Shown in pieces: positions 1 to 7,632 of a stretch of DNA of 64,000 nt (position 1 is the stretch's first letter; each line of letters starts with the position of its first letter). Location: assembly GCF_900157385.1 (NCBI RefSeq), contig NZ_LT717701.1, forward strand, positions 779,772 to 843,771, read 5' to 3'. The DNA is from Mycobacterium terramassiliense (lineage in GTDB: Bacteria > Actinomycetota > Actinomycetes > Mycobacteriales > Mycobacteriaceae). The notes under the pieces are model-generated. The model saw only the letters and a program-made list of their open reading frames with translations, was not told where the DNA came from and ran no database searches. A program made the translations under genes and the position numbers.

Positions 1-140
1 GCCAGGGGCACCCTACCCACCAGCATTACCCGCCCTATCCCCCCTATCCGCCGCCCGCTCAACCGAATCCGGATGCCGGAAAGGCTCCCGACAGCCGGGG
101 CGACGACGTGAGCCGGTCCAACCCGCCGGCCCACGGCTGA
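1..140 (+). CDS. ftsH: FtsH C-terminal tail (partial)
   Basis: The window opens inside a reading frame (codons from base 3) encoding 45 residues rich in Pro, Tyr, His and Gln, ending in TGA at 138-140. A low-complexity Pro/Tyr tail just before folE matches the position of the membrane-bound AAA+ zinc metalloprotease FtsH (Rv3610c) in mycobacteria, whose C-terminus is a similar disordered tail. No catalytic part lies in the window, so the call rests on tail composition and synteny. The gap to folE is 15 nt, suggesting co-transcription. Confidence 0.7.
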   Translation, partial: QGHPTHQHYPPYPPYPPPAQPNPDAGKAPDSRGDDVSRSNPPAHG

Positions 141-155
141 CGAACGGAGGATCCG

Positions 156-788
156 ATGGCTCTCCCAGATTTGGAGCCGGATTTGGGCCCGGACGACCGC
201 CACACGACTCCACGCATACGGGCGTTCGATCGGCAACGCGCCGAGGCGGCCATCCGCGAGCTGCTCTACGCGATCGGCGAAGACCCGGATCGAAACGGCT
301 TGCAGGACACCCCGGCCCGCGTCGCGCGTGCCTACCGCGAGATGTTCGCTGGGCTCTACACCGATCCCGACAGCGTCTTGAACACGATGTTCGACGAGGA
401 CCACGACGAGATGGTGATCGTCAAGGAAATCCCGATGTACTCCACCTGTGAGCATCACCTGGTGTCGTTCCACGGGGTGGCCCACGTCGGGTACATCCCC
501 GGCAAGGACGGCAGGGTGACCGGCCTGTCGAAGATCGCCCGTCTGGTCGACCTCTACGCCAAGCGGCCCCAGGTGCAGGAGCGGCTCACCAGCCAGATCG
601 CCGATGCCCTGGTGAGCAAACTGGATCCGCGCGGGGTGATCGTCGTGGTCGAGGCCGAACACCTGTGCATGGCGATGCGCGGTGTCCGCAAGCCCGGCGC
701 CGTCACCACGACCTCGGCGGTGCGTGGCATGTTCAAGACCAGCCCCGCCTCCCGAGCCGAAGCGCTCGACCTCATCCTGCGCAAGTGA
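156..788 (+). CDS. folE: GTP cyclohydrolase I
   Basis: FolE converts GTP to 7,8-dihydroneopterin triphosphate, the first step of tetrahydrofolate synthesis, in the cytosol. The 210-residue product has the zinc site expected of type I enzymes: Cys98 and His101 in the motif STCEHH, and Cys171 in EHLCMAMRG. Length is close to the roughly 200 residues of the mycobacterial enzyme. The ATG has a GGAGG ribosome site 5 nt upstream (146-150). The stop overlaps the folP1 GTG start (GTGA), the first of a chain of overlapping folate genes. High confidence. Confidence 0.97.
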   Translation: MALPDLEPDLGPDDRHTTPRIRAFDRQRAEAAIRELLYAIGEDPDRNGLQDTPARVARAYREMFAGLYTDPDSVLNTMFDEDHDEMVIVKEIPMYSTCEHHLVSFHGVAHVGYIPGKDGRVTGLSKIARLVDLYAKRPQVQERLTSQIADALVSKLDPRGVIVVVEAEHLCMAMRGVRKPGAVTTTSAVRGMFKTSPASRAEALDLILRK

Positions 789-1609
789 GGCGGGCGCCCG
801 TGCAGGTGATGGGGGTCCTGAACGTCACTGACGACTCCTTCTCCGACGGTGGGCGCTACCTCGATACCGACGATGCCGTCGCCCACGGTCTGGCGATGGC
901 CGCCGAGGGGGCCGGGATCGTCGACGTGGGCGGGGAGTCGACCCGACCCGGCGCCGTCCGCGTCGACGCGCGCCTCGAGACGTCCCGGGTGGTGCCCGTC
1001 GTCAAAGAACTTGCCGCGCAGGGCATTACCGTGAGCATCGACACCATGCACGCCGACGTTGCGCGGGCGGCGCTGCAGAGTGGCGCGCGAATCGTCAACG
1101 ACGTGTCGGGCGGGCGGGCCGATCCCTCGATGGCGCCGCTGCTGGCCGAGGCCGGCGTGCCGTGGGTGTTGATGCACTGGCGAGCGGTGTCCTCGGAGCG
1201 CCCCCACCAGGCGCCGCACTACCGCGACGTGGTGGCCGAAGTGCGCGCCGAGCTGCTCGCCAGCGTCGACGACGCGGTCGCGGCGGGCGTGGATCCCGAC
1301 CAGCTGGTGATCGACCCCGGGCTGGGATTCGCCAAGACGGGACAAGACAATTGGGCGCTGCTGCACGCGCTGCCGCAGCTGGTCGCCACCGGGGTGCCGG
1401 TGTTGCTGGGCGCCTCGCGTAAACGGTTCCTGGGCACGTTGTTGGCCGGACCCGGCGGGTCGCCGCGCCCGCCCGACGGGCGCGAGACGGCGACCGCGGT
1501 GATCTCCGCGCTGGCCGCCCTCTCCGGGGCCTGGGGCGTGCGCGTACACGACGTGCGCGCCACCGTCGATGCCCTCAAGGTCGTGGAGGCCTGGGAACGA
1601 AATGGCTGA
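785..1609 (+). CDS. folP1: Dihydropteroate synthase
   Basis: Condenses p-aminobenzoate with hydroxymethyl-dihydropterin pyrophosphate to dihydropteroate; the sulfonamide and dapsone target. The 274-residue frame has the family signatures VMGVLNVTDDSFSDGG (residues 8-23), GGESTRPGA, SIDTM and GASRKRFLG, in a TIM-barrel layout. An upstream in-frame GTG at 665 would lie inside folE. The GTG at 785, overlapping the folE stop by 4 nt, gives an N-terminus like that of M. tuberculosis FolP1, so it is preferred. Overlaps folB by 8 nt. Confidence 0.95.
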   Translation: MRRAPVQVMGVLNVTDDSFSDGGRYLDTDDAVAHGLAMAAEGAGIVDVGGESTRPGAVRVDARLETSRVVPVVKELAAQGITVSIDTMHADVARAALQSGARIVNDVSGGRADPSMAPLLAEAGVPWVLMHWRAVSSERPHQAPHYRDVVAEVRAELLASVDDAVAAGVDPDQLVIDPGLGFAKTGQDNWALLHALPQLVATGVPVLLGASRKRFLGTLLAGPGGSPRPPDGRETATAVISALAALSGAWGVRVHDVRATVDALKVVEAWERNG

Positions 1610-2003
1610 TCGAATCGAGTTGCGCGGCTTGACGGCCCGTGGCCGACACGGGGTGTTCGAGCACGAGCGCGCCGGCGGGCAGGAGTTCGTCGTCGATATC
1701 ACCGTGTGGATCGACCTGGCCGACGCCGCCGCCACCGACGACCTGGCCGACACCTACGACTACGGCGCGCTCGCCCAACTGGCGGCCGACGTCGTCGGGG
1801 GGCCGCCGCGCCAGCTGATTGAGGCGGTCGGCGGGGAGATCGCCGACCGGGTGATGGTCGACCAACGCGTGCACGCCGTCGAGGTGGTGGTGCACAAGCC
1901 GCAGGCGCCCATCCCGCACGAGTTCGCCGACGTCGCCGTGGTCGTTCGGCGGTCGCGGCGCGGCGGTCGCGGTTCGGTGATCCCGGCGGGCGGGGCGGTA
2001 TGA
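1602..2003 (+). CDS. folB: Dihydroneopterin aldolase
   Basis: Converts 7,8-dihydroneopterin to 6-hydroxymethyl-dihydropterin and glycolaldehyde. The 133-residue product starts MADRIELRGL, contains the GRHGVFEHE active-site segment and a conserved VHKPQAPIP near the C-terminus. A start at 1569 inside folP1 is open, but the ATG at 1602 matches the family N-terminus and overlaps folP1 by 8 nt, so it was chosen. Its own stop overlaps folK (ATGA), consistent with translational coupling along the folate operon. Confidence 0.95.
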   Translation: MADRIELRGLTARGRHGVFEHERAGGQEFVVDITVWIDLADAAATDDLADTYDYGALAQLAADVVGGPPRQLIEAVGGEIADRVMVDQRVHAVEVVVHKPQAPIPHEFADVAVVVRRSRRGGRGSVIPAGGAV

Positions 2004-2527
2004 CCCGCGTCGTGCTGTCGATCGGATCCAACCTGGGCGACCGGTTGGCGCGGCTGCAGTCGGTGGTCGACGGGTTGGGCGAGGCGGTAGTGGCGGTGTC
2101 CCCGGTGTACGAGACGGACCCCTGGGGCCGAGTGGAGCAGGCGCCGTTCCTCAACGCGGCGCTCATCGCGGAGGACCCGGCGTATGACGGGCAGGGCTGG
2201 CTGCGCCGGGCGCAGGAGTTCGAGCGGGCCGCGGGGCGGGTGCGCGGCGAGCGCTGGGGCCCGCGCACCCTCGACGTCGACCTGATCGCCTGCTACGGCG
2301 ACACGGAGTTGGTCGTCCGCGAACCCAACCTGACGCTGCCGCACCCGCTGGCCCACCTGCGGGCGTTCGTGATGGTGCCGTGGCTGGCGATCGAGCCCGA
2401 CGCCCGGCTGACGGTCGCCGAAGGGCCGCGTCGGGTCGCGCAGCTGCTGGCCGAGCTCGAGCCGGCCGACCGGGCCGCGGTGCGGCCCTCCGGCCTGACG
2501 CTGGAGTTGAAGGGGCGCCATAGCTGA
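2000..2527 (+). CDS. folK: HPPK, hydroxymethyl-dihydropterin pyrophosphokinase
   Basis: Transfers pyrophosphate from ATP to 6-hydroxymethyl-7,8-dihydropterin, giving the FolP1 substrate. The 175-residue protein has the hallmarks: the N-terminal SIGSNLGDRLARLQ loop, VYETDPWG, and the nucleotide/metal-binding GPRTLDVDLIAC segment. The ATG overlaps the folB stop (ATGA) and its stop region overlaps the next gene by one base. It is somewhat shorter than the 188 residues of the M. tuberculosis protein, but no core motif is missing. Confidence 0.95.
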   Translation: MTRVVLSIGSNLGDRLARLQSVVDGLGEAVVAVSPVYETDPWGRVEQAPFLNAALIAEDPAYDGQGWLRRAQEFERAAGRVRGERWGPRTLDVDLIACYGDTELVVREPNLTLPHPLAHLRAFVMVPWLAIEPDARLTVAEGPRRVAQLLAELEPADRAAVRPSGLTLELKGRHS

Positions 2528-3003
2528 TGGGCCCCACCAGGAAGCGTGACCTGACGGCCGCGGTGGTCGGCGCTGCGGTGGTGGGCTACCTGCTGGTGAT
2601 CACCCTGTACCGGTGGTTTCCACCCATCACGGTGTGGACGGGCCTGTCGCTGCTCGGCGTGGCCATCGCCGAGGCGCTGTGGGCGCGCTACGTGCGGGTC
2701 AAGATCAACGACGGCGAAATCGGGACCGGGCCCGGCTGGCTACACCCGCTGGCGGTCGCGCGCAGCGTGATGGTGGCGAAGGCGTCGGCCTGGGTGGGCG
2801 CGCTGGTGTTGGGCTGGTGGATCGGGGTCTTGGTGTACTTCTTCCCCCGGCGATCGTGGTTGCGCGTCGCCGCCGACGACACCAACGGGACCGTGGTGGC
2901 CGCCGTCAGCGCGCTGGCCCTGGTTGTCGCCGCGCTGTGGCTGCAGCATTGCTGCAAGTCCCCGCAGGATCCGGCCGACCACGGCGAGGGCGCCGAAACG
3001 TAG
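2527..3003 (+). CDS. DUF3180 membrane protein (Rv3605c-like)
   Basis: A 158-residue integral membrane protein with four clear hydrophobic segments (about residues 10-30, 37-57, 85-107 and 120-142) and a short polar C-terminus. It corresponds in place and sequence character to Rv3605c, a DUF3180 protein that follows folK throughout mycobacteria. Its role is unknown. The ATG directly abuts folK (1-nt overlap), so it is presumably co-transcribed with the folate genes, but that does not establish a folate role. Confidence 0.85.
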   Translation: MGPTRKRDLTAAVVGAAVVGYLLVITLYRWFPPITVWTGLSLLGVAIAEALWARYVRVKINDGEIGTGPGWLHPLAVARSVMVAKASAWVGALVLGWWIGVLVYFFPRRSWLRVAADDTNGTVVAAVSALALVVAALWLQHCCKSPQDPADHGEGAET

Positions 3004-3090
3004 TGCGCGCCGAGGCCCCGCAATGACCCCGGCGAGAATCGCCGGTGCCGCGCGACACGCGGAGTGACCTCGCGCAGGTACTCTCAGGCC

Positions 3091-4380
3091 ATGACCGTTC
3101 TGTCCCGCGGCGCTCGTGTTCGGCGCGGCGGCCGCAGGCCGGGGTGGCTGCTCTTGACGGCGTTGCTGGTCCTCGCGATGGGGGCCAGTTCCGCACTGGT
3201 TTTCACCAATCGGGTGGAACTCCTCAAGCTCGCTGTAATCCTGGCGCTGTGGGCCGCAGTCGCCGGCGCCTTCGTTTCGGTGTTGTACCGCCGTCAAAGC
3301 GACGCGGACCAGTCCCGGGTGCGCGATCTCAAGCTGGTCTACGACCTGCAGCTGGATCGGGAAATCTCGGCCCGGCGTGAGTACGAGCTGACCGTGGAGT
3401 CCCAGCTGCGTCGCGAGCTGGCCTCCGAGCTGCGCGCCCAGGCCGAAGACGACCTGGCCGCGCTGCGCGCCGAGCTGAGCGCTCTGCGAACCAGCCTGGA
3501 GATCTTGTTCGACACCGACCTGCAGCACCATCCGGCGCTGGAGACGGTCGAAACCGAGGCGCCGCGAACCCGCGCCTACAGCGATTGGGAGCGCAACGGC
3601 GAGAGCAACCCGGACTGGGTGTCCAGCGATCGGGTGACATCGGTCACGCGGGACCACCCGCCCGGTCACGGCGCCGGCCGCGCCGACGAGGCCGCGATCA
3701 TCGATGTGCCCGAGGAGCCGCTGCTGCCGCCCCGCCAACCGCCGCCGCCCCCGCGCGAGCGCGTTCGCGGCCAGTACGAGGTCCCGCCCGACGCGCGGTA
3801 CGTGGTTTCCCAGGAGCCCCCGTACATGACGGCGCCGCCGGAGCCCGAGCCGCGATTCGAGCCCCGGCAACAGCCGCCGGGACCTCAGCCGCAGATGCAG
3901 GATTGGCAGCCGACCGCCGCCGAGGGGCAGTGGGCGCCCCCCGGCGCGCCGGGCGGCAACTGGGCCGGCGCCCAGTCGGCCGGCGCACCGGTTGGTGAGC
4001 CGACGGGTGGGCGTCGCGCGCGGCATTACGGCGCCGGGGAAACCCTGGACGGCTCGCCCTTCGAGCACCCGCAGCCGCCGGCCTACGGCGAATCCGGTCG
4101 CCGGGCGCGGGCTCGGCATTCGGCCGAGTACCGCGACGCCGGCGACCGCAGCTTCTGGGGCCCGGGCGAGCCCGCGCGGAGCCGGTCCCGCGCCATCGCG
4201 GCGCGGATCCCCTGGAGCCGGGGCCGGATGGCTCGGCCGACGGGCCGCCGAGCGGTGGCCAGTCGGTGGCCGAACTTTTGGCGCGGCTGCAGGTCGAGCC
4301 CTCCGGTGGCGGCCGGCGCCGTCGACGTGACGGCTGAGCTGGGAGCTTCCTCACACCGGCTTTCATTGGGCTCGGCCTGA
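3091..4380 (+). CDS. Rv3604c-like membrane protein, C-terminus probably frameshifted
   Basis: The N-terminal third has a basic start, two membrane segments (about residues 17-37 and 46-64) and a charged coiled-coil stretch; the rest is Pro/Ala/Arg-rich and probably disordered. This is the layout of the Ala/Arg/Pro-rich mycobacterial protein Rv3604c. The ATG at 3091 was preferred over a GTG at 3064 because it matches the family start. From about 4175 the frame yields Arg-rich nonsense, while a frame shifted by the equivalent of a 1-nt loss encodes GGQSVAELLARLQ and an Arg-rich tail ending at 4335-4337, which looks like the genuine C-terminus. Function unknown. Confidence 0.75.
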   Translation: MTVLSRGARVRRGGRRPGWLLLTALLVLAMGASSALVFTNRVELLKLAVILALWAAVAGAFVSVLYRRQSDADQSRVRDLKLVYDLQLDREISARREYELTVESQLRRELASELRAQAEDDLAALRAELSALRTSLEILFDTDLQHHPALETVETEAPRTRAYSDWERNGESNPDWVSSDRVTSVTRDHPPGHGAGRADEAAIIDVPEEPLLPPRQPPPPPRERVRGQYEVPPDARYVVSQEPPYMTAPPEPEPRFEPRQQPPGPQPQMQDWQPTAAEGQWAPPGAPGGNWAGAQSAGAPVGEPTGGRRARHYGAGETLDGSPFEHPQPPAYGESGRRARARHSAEYRDAGDRSFWGPGEPARSRSRAIAARIPWSRGRMARPTGRRAVASRWPNFWRGCRSSPPVAAGAVDVTAELGASSHRLSLGSA

Positions 4381-4462
4381 TGGATCGATTAAAGTCTTAG
4401 TGACCGTCCGGTACCCGAGCAGTGGACCGGAACGAACAAAGAAAGCTGTGAGGTCGTCTGCG

Positions 4463-5374
4463 ATGGGGCAGTTCGACGGATTGCGCCCCGCCCGGCTCAA
4501 GGTGGGAATCATCTCCGCCGGCCGGGTGGGCTGCGCGCTCGGTGTCGCGCTGGAGCGCGCCGACCACGTCGTGGTGGCGTGCAGCGGTGTGTCGAGGGCG
4601 TCGCGTCAGCGCGCGCAGCGCCGGTTGCCCGATACGCCGGTGGTGTCGCCGCCGGATGTGGCCGCCAACGCCGAACTGCTGCTACTGGCGGTCCCCGACA
4701 GCGAGCTCGCCGGCCTGGTGTCCGGCCTGGCGGCCACCGACGCCGTGCGGCCGGGAACCATCGTGGCGCACACGTCCGGCGCCAACGGCGTCGGCATCCT
4801 CTCCCCGCTTGCCCACGACGGCTGCGTTCCGCTGGCGATCCACCCGGCGATGACGTTCACCGGCTCCGACGAGGACATCAGCCGCCTGCCCGACACCTGT
4901 TTCGCGATCACGGCGGCCGACGACGTCGGGTACGCGATCGGGCAGTCGCTGGTCCTCGAGATGGGCGGGGAGCCGTTCTGCGTCCGGGAGGACGCCCGCG
5001 TCCTGTACCACGCCGCGCTGGCGCACGTCGGCAACCACATCGTGACGGTCGTCGCCGACGCGCTCGAGGCGCTGCGGGCCGCGCTGCGCGGCAGCGAACT
5101 GCTCGGCCAACAAAGCGTCGACGACCAACCCGGCGGCCTCGCCGAACGGATCGTCGGGCCGCTGGCCCGCGCCGCGCTGGAGAACACCCTGCTACGCGGC
5201 CAGGCGGCGCTCACCGGTCCGGTCGCCCGCGGTGACGCGGCCGCCGTCGCCGAGCACCTGGCCGCGCTGGGCGACGTCGATCCCGACCTGGCCCAGGCCT
5301 ACCGCGTCAACGCCCTGCGGACCGCCCAGCGCGCGCACGCTCCGGACGACGTCGTCGAGGTGCTGGTGCGATGA
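4463..5374 (+). CDS. Rossmann-fold DUF2520 protein (Rv3603c-like)
   Basis: About 303 residues with an N-terminal dinucleotide-binding motif (GIISAGRVGCALGVAL, near residue 16) followed by a helical DUF2520 domain. This architecture resembles ketopantoate reductase-type and 6-phosphogluconate dehydrogenase-like enzymes. It sits directly before panC with an ATGA overlap, so a step in pantothenate synthesis, such as ketopantoate reduction, is plausible but inferred from context only. ATG 4463 gives the family length and has a GAGG at 4448-4451; an in-frame GTG at 4400 would add 21 residues. Confidence 0.85.
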   Translation: MGQFDGLRPARLKVGIISAGRVGCALGVALERADHVVVACSGVSRASRQRAQRRLPDTPVVSPPDVAANAELLLLAVPDSELAGLVSGLAATDAVRPGTIVAHTSGANGVGILSPLAHDGCVPLAIHPAMTFTGSDEDISRLPDTCFAITAADDVGYAIGQSLVLEMGGEPFCVREDARVLYHAALAHVGNHIVTVVADALEALRAALRGSELLGQQSVDDQPGGLAERIVGPLARAALENTLLRGQAALTGPVARGDAAAVAEHLAALGDVDPDLAQAYRVNALRTAQRAHAPDDVVEVLVR

Positions 5375-6300
5375 CGGCCCCGCGCAAGCCGGCTTTCACT
5401 CCCGGCCGACTCAACGTCTACCCGGCGCCGCGCGATGTCACCGACGTCAGCCGCGCGCTGCGCCACACCGGTCGCCGGGTGATGCTGGTGCCCACCATGG
5501 GCGCCCTGCACGACGGGCACCTGGCCCTGGTGCGCGCGGCCAAGCGGGTGCCCGGCTCGGTGGTCGTGGTGTCGATCTTCGTCAACCCGCTGCAGTTCGG
5601 GGCCGGCGAAGACCTCGACGCCTACCCCCGCACCCTCGACGACGACCTGGCGCTGTTGCGCGGCGAGGGCGTCGAGATCGTCTTCACGCCGACCGCCTCG
5701 GCGATGTATCCCAACGGGCTGCGCACCACCGTGCAGCCCGGCCCGCTGGCCGCCGAGCTCGAGGGCGGCCCGCGGCCCACCCACTTCGCCGGCGTGCTCA
5801 CGGTGGTGTGCAAACTGCTGCAGATCGTGCGCCCCGACCGGGTCTACTTCGGCGAGAAGGATTATCAGCAGCTGGTCATGATCCGCCAGATGGTCGCCGA
5901 CCTGAACGTCGACGTGACCGTCGTCGGCGTCCCGACGGTGCGCGAACACGACGGTCTGGCGATGTCTTCGCGCAACCGCTACCTGGACGCCACCCAGCGC
6001 GAATTGGCCGTGGCGCTTTCGGCGGCGCTGACGGCCGGGGCGCACGCCGCCACCCACGGCGCAAAGGCCGCGCTGGACGCGGCTCGCGCGGTGCTCGACG
6101 CCACGCCCGGCCTGGTGGTCGATTACCTCGAGCTGCGCGACGCTGACCTTGGACCGCTGCGGGACAACGAATCCGGCCGGCTGCTGGTCGCGGCCCGGCT
6201 CGGCAGCACCAGGCTGCTCGACAACGTGTCAATCCAGATCGGAAACCTCGCCGGCACCACCGGGCCGGACGAACTCGCCCAATCACATTGGAGGAATTGA
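5371..6300 (+). CDS. panC: Pantothenate synthetase
   Basis: ATP-dependent condensation of pantoate and beta-alanine to pantothenate. The 309-residue product equals the M. tuberculosis length. The HIGH-type nucleotide motif PTMGALHDGH is at residues 41-50, with GEKDYQQL and the conserved VREHDGLAMSSRNRYL segment further on. The start overlaps the preceding stop (ATGA) and the stop shares a base with the panD ATG, giving a tight coaX-panD-panC block for coenzyme A synthesis. Confidence 0.97.
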   Translation: MTAPRKPAFTPGRLNVYPAPRDVTDVSRALRHTGRRVMLVPTMGALHDGHLALVRAAKRVPGSVVVVSIFVNPLQFGAGEDLDAYPRTLDDDLALLRGEGVEIVFTPTASAMYPNGLRTTVQPGPLAAELEGGPRPTHFAGVLTVVCKLLQIVRPDRVYFGEKDYQQLVMIRQMVADLNVDVTVVGVPTVREHDGLAMSSRNRYLDATQRELAVALSAALTAGAHAATHGAKAALDAARAVLDATPGLVVDYLELRDADLGPLRDNESGRLLVAARLGSTRLLDNVSIQIGNLAGTTGPDELAQSHWRN

Positions 6301-6719
6301 TGTTACGGACGATGCTGAAGTCGAAGATCCATCGCGCCACCGTCACGCAGGCCGACCTGCACTACGTCGGCTCGGTGACCATCGATGCCGACTTGATGGA
6401 AGCCGCCGACCTGCTCGAGGGCGAACAGGTGACCATCGTCGACATCGACAACGGCGCCCGCCTGGTCACCTACGCGATCACCGGCGAACGCGGCACCGGG
6501 GTGATCGGGATCAACGGCGCCGCAGCGCATCTGGTGCACCCGGGCGACCTGGTGATCCTGATCGCCTACGGGACGATGGAGGAAGCGGAGGCGCGCGCCT
6601 ACCGCCCGCGGATCGTCTTCGTCGACGCCGACAACAAGCCGATCGACCTCGGGCACGACCCGGCGTTCGTGCCGGCTGACGCGGCGGAGCTGTTGGACCC
6701 GCGGATCGGCGCGCGGTAA
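6300..6719 (+). CDS. panD: Aspartate 1-decarboxylase precursor
   Basis: Makes beta-alanine from L-aspartate for PanC. The 139-residue proenzyme has Lys9 and the self-cleavage site Gly24-Ser25 (HYVGS), where Ser25 becomes the pyruvoyl group. The well-known C-terminal region is full length. ATG 6300 has a GGAGGA ribosome site within the end of panC and reproduces the family start MLRTMLKSKIHRATVT; an upstream in-frame start at 6288 is unnecessary. Confidence 0.97.
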   Translation: MLRTMLKSKIHRATVTQADLHYVGSVTIDADLMEAADLLEGEQVTIVDIDNGARLVTYAITGERGTGVIGINGAAAHLVHPGDLVILIAYGTMEEAEARAYRPRIVFVDADNKPIDLGHDPAFVPADAAELLDPRIGAR

Positions 6720-6721
6720 CC

Positions 6722-7546
6722 GTGCTGCTGGCCATCGACGTCCGCAACACACACACCGTCGTCGGACTGATCTCCGGATCCAAGGAGCACGCAAAAGTCG
6801 TGCAGCAGTGGCGGATCCGCACCGAATCCGAGGCCACCGCGGACGAACTGGCGCTGACCATCGACGGGCTCATCGGCGACGATTCCGAGCGCCTCACCGG
6901 CGCCGCCGCGCTGTCGACCGTCCCGTCGGTGCTGCACGAGGTGCGGGTGATGCTCGATCAGTACTGGCCGTCGGTGCCGCACGTGCTGATCGAGCCGGGC
7001 GTGCGCACCGGGATTCCCCTGCTGGTCGACAACCCGAAAGAAGTGGGCGCCGACCGCATCGTCAACTGCCTGGCGGCGTTTCACAAGTTCGGCACCGCGG
7101 CCATCGTCATCGATTTCGGATCCTCGATCTGCGTGGACGTGGTGTCGGCCAAGGGCGAGTTTCTGGGCGGCGCCATCGCGCCGGGCGTGCAGGTGTCCTC
7201 CGATGCCGCCGCGGCCCGCTCAGCCGCGCTGCGTCGCGTCGAATTGACCCGGCCCCGTTCGGTGGTCGGCAAGAACACCGTCGAATGCATGCAGGCCGGT
7301 GCGGTGTTCGGGTTCGCCGGGCTGGTCGACGGCTTGGTCCAGCGCATCCGCGAGGACGTGGACGGCTTCGCCGACGCCCTGGGCGACCAGGTCGCGGTCG
7401 TGGCGACCGGCCATACCGCGCCCCTGCTGCTGCCCGAGCTGCACACCGTCAGCCACTACGACCAACACCTCACGCTGCACGGTCTGCAGCTTGTCTTCGA
7501 ACGCAACCGGGACGCCCAGCGCGGTCGGCTGAAGACGGCGCGCTGA
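6722..7546 (+). CDS. coaX: Type III pantothenate kinase
   Basis: CoaX-type kinase of the ASKHA fold that phosphorylates pantothenate; type III enzymes are insensitive to CoA feedback. The 274 residues include the N-terminal phosphate motif variant AIDVRNTHT, PKEVGADRIVN, and the central FGSSICVDVV and GGAIAPGV strands. GTG start 2 nt after the panD stop. In M. tuberculosis the CoaA type I kinase is the essential one and CoaX appears inactive, so the physiological weight of this gene is uncertain. Confidence 0.92.
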   Translation: MLLAIDVRNTHTVVGLISGSKEHAKVVQQWRIRTESEATADELALTIDGLIGDDSERLTGAAALSTVPSVLHEVRVMLDQYWPSVPHVLIEPGVRTGIPLLVDNPKEVGADRIVNCLAAFHKFGTAAIVIDFGSSICVDVVSAKGEFLGGAIAPGVQVSSDAAAARSAALRRVELTRPRSVVGKNTVECMQAGAVFGFAGLVDGLVQRIREDVDGFADALGDQVAVVATGHTAPLLLPELHTVSHYDQHLTLHGLQLVFERNRDAQRGRLKTAR

Positions 7547-7618
7547 CGGCCGTCGCCGTCGCATCGAAACCGCGCACACCGCGCGATGCCGTCGGCGCAG
7601 GCCCGCTGCCCGGTCAAT

Positions 7619-7632
7619 TAAGCTGGCACGTC
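7619..7632 (+). promoter_or_regulatory. Predicted leaderless promoter of lysS
   Basis: A TAAGCT -10 hexamer (7619-7624) is followed by 8 nt (GGCACGTC) and then the lysS GTG. This spacing places the expected transcription start on the start codon, as in mycobacterial leaderless mRNAs. There is no ribosome site before the GTG. The same 18 nt (TAAGCTGGCACGTCGTGA) recurs at cysS. Inferred, no clear -35. Confidence 0.55.

Noticed and set aside
2740..4119. Long minus-strand open frame (459 codons) opposite DUF3180 and Rv3604c-like genes
   Set aside because: Composition is a GC3 shadow; it overlaps two real genes and gives no family motif.
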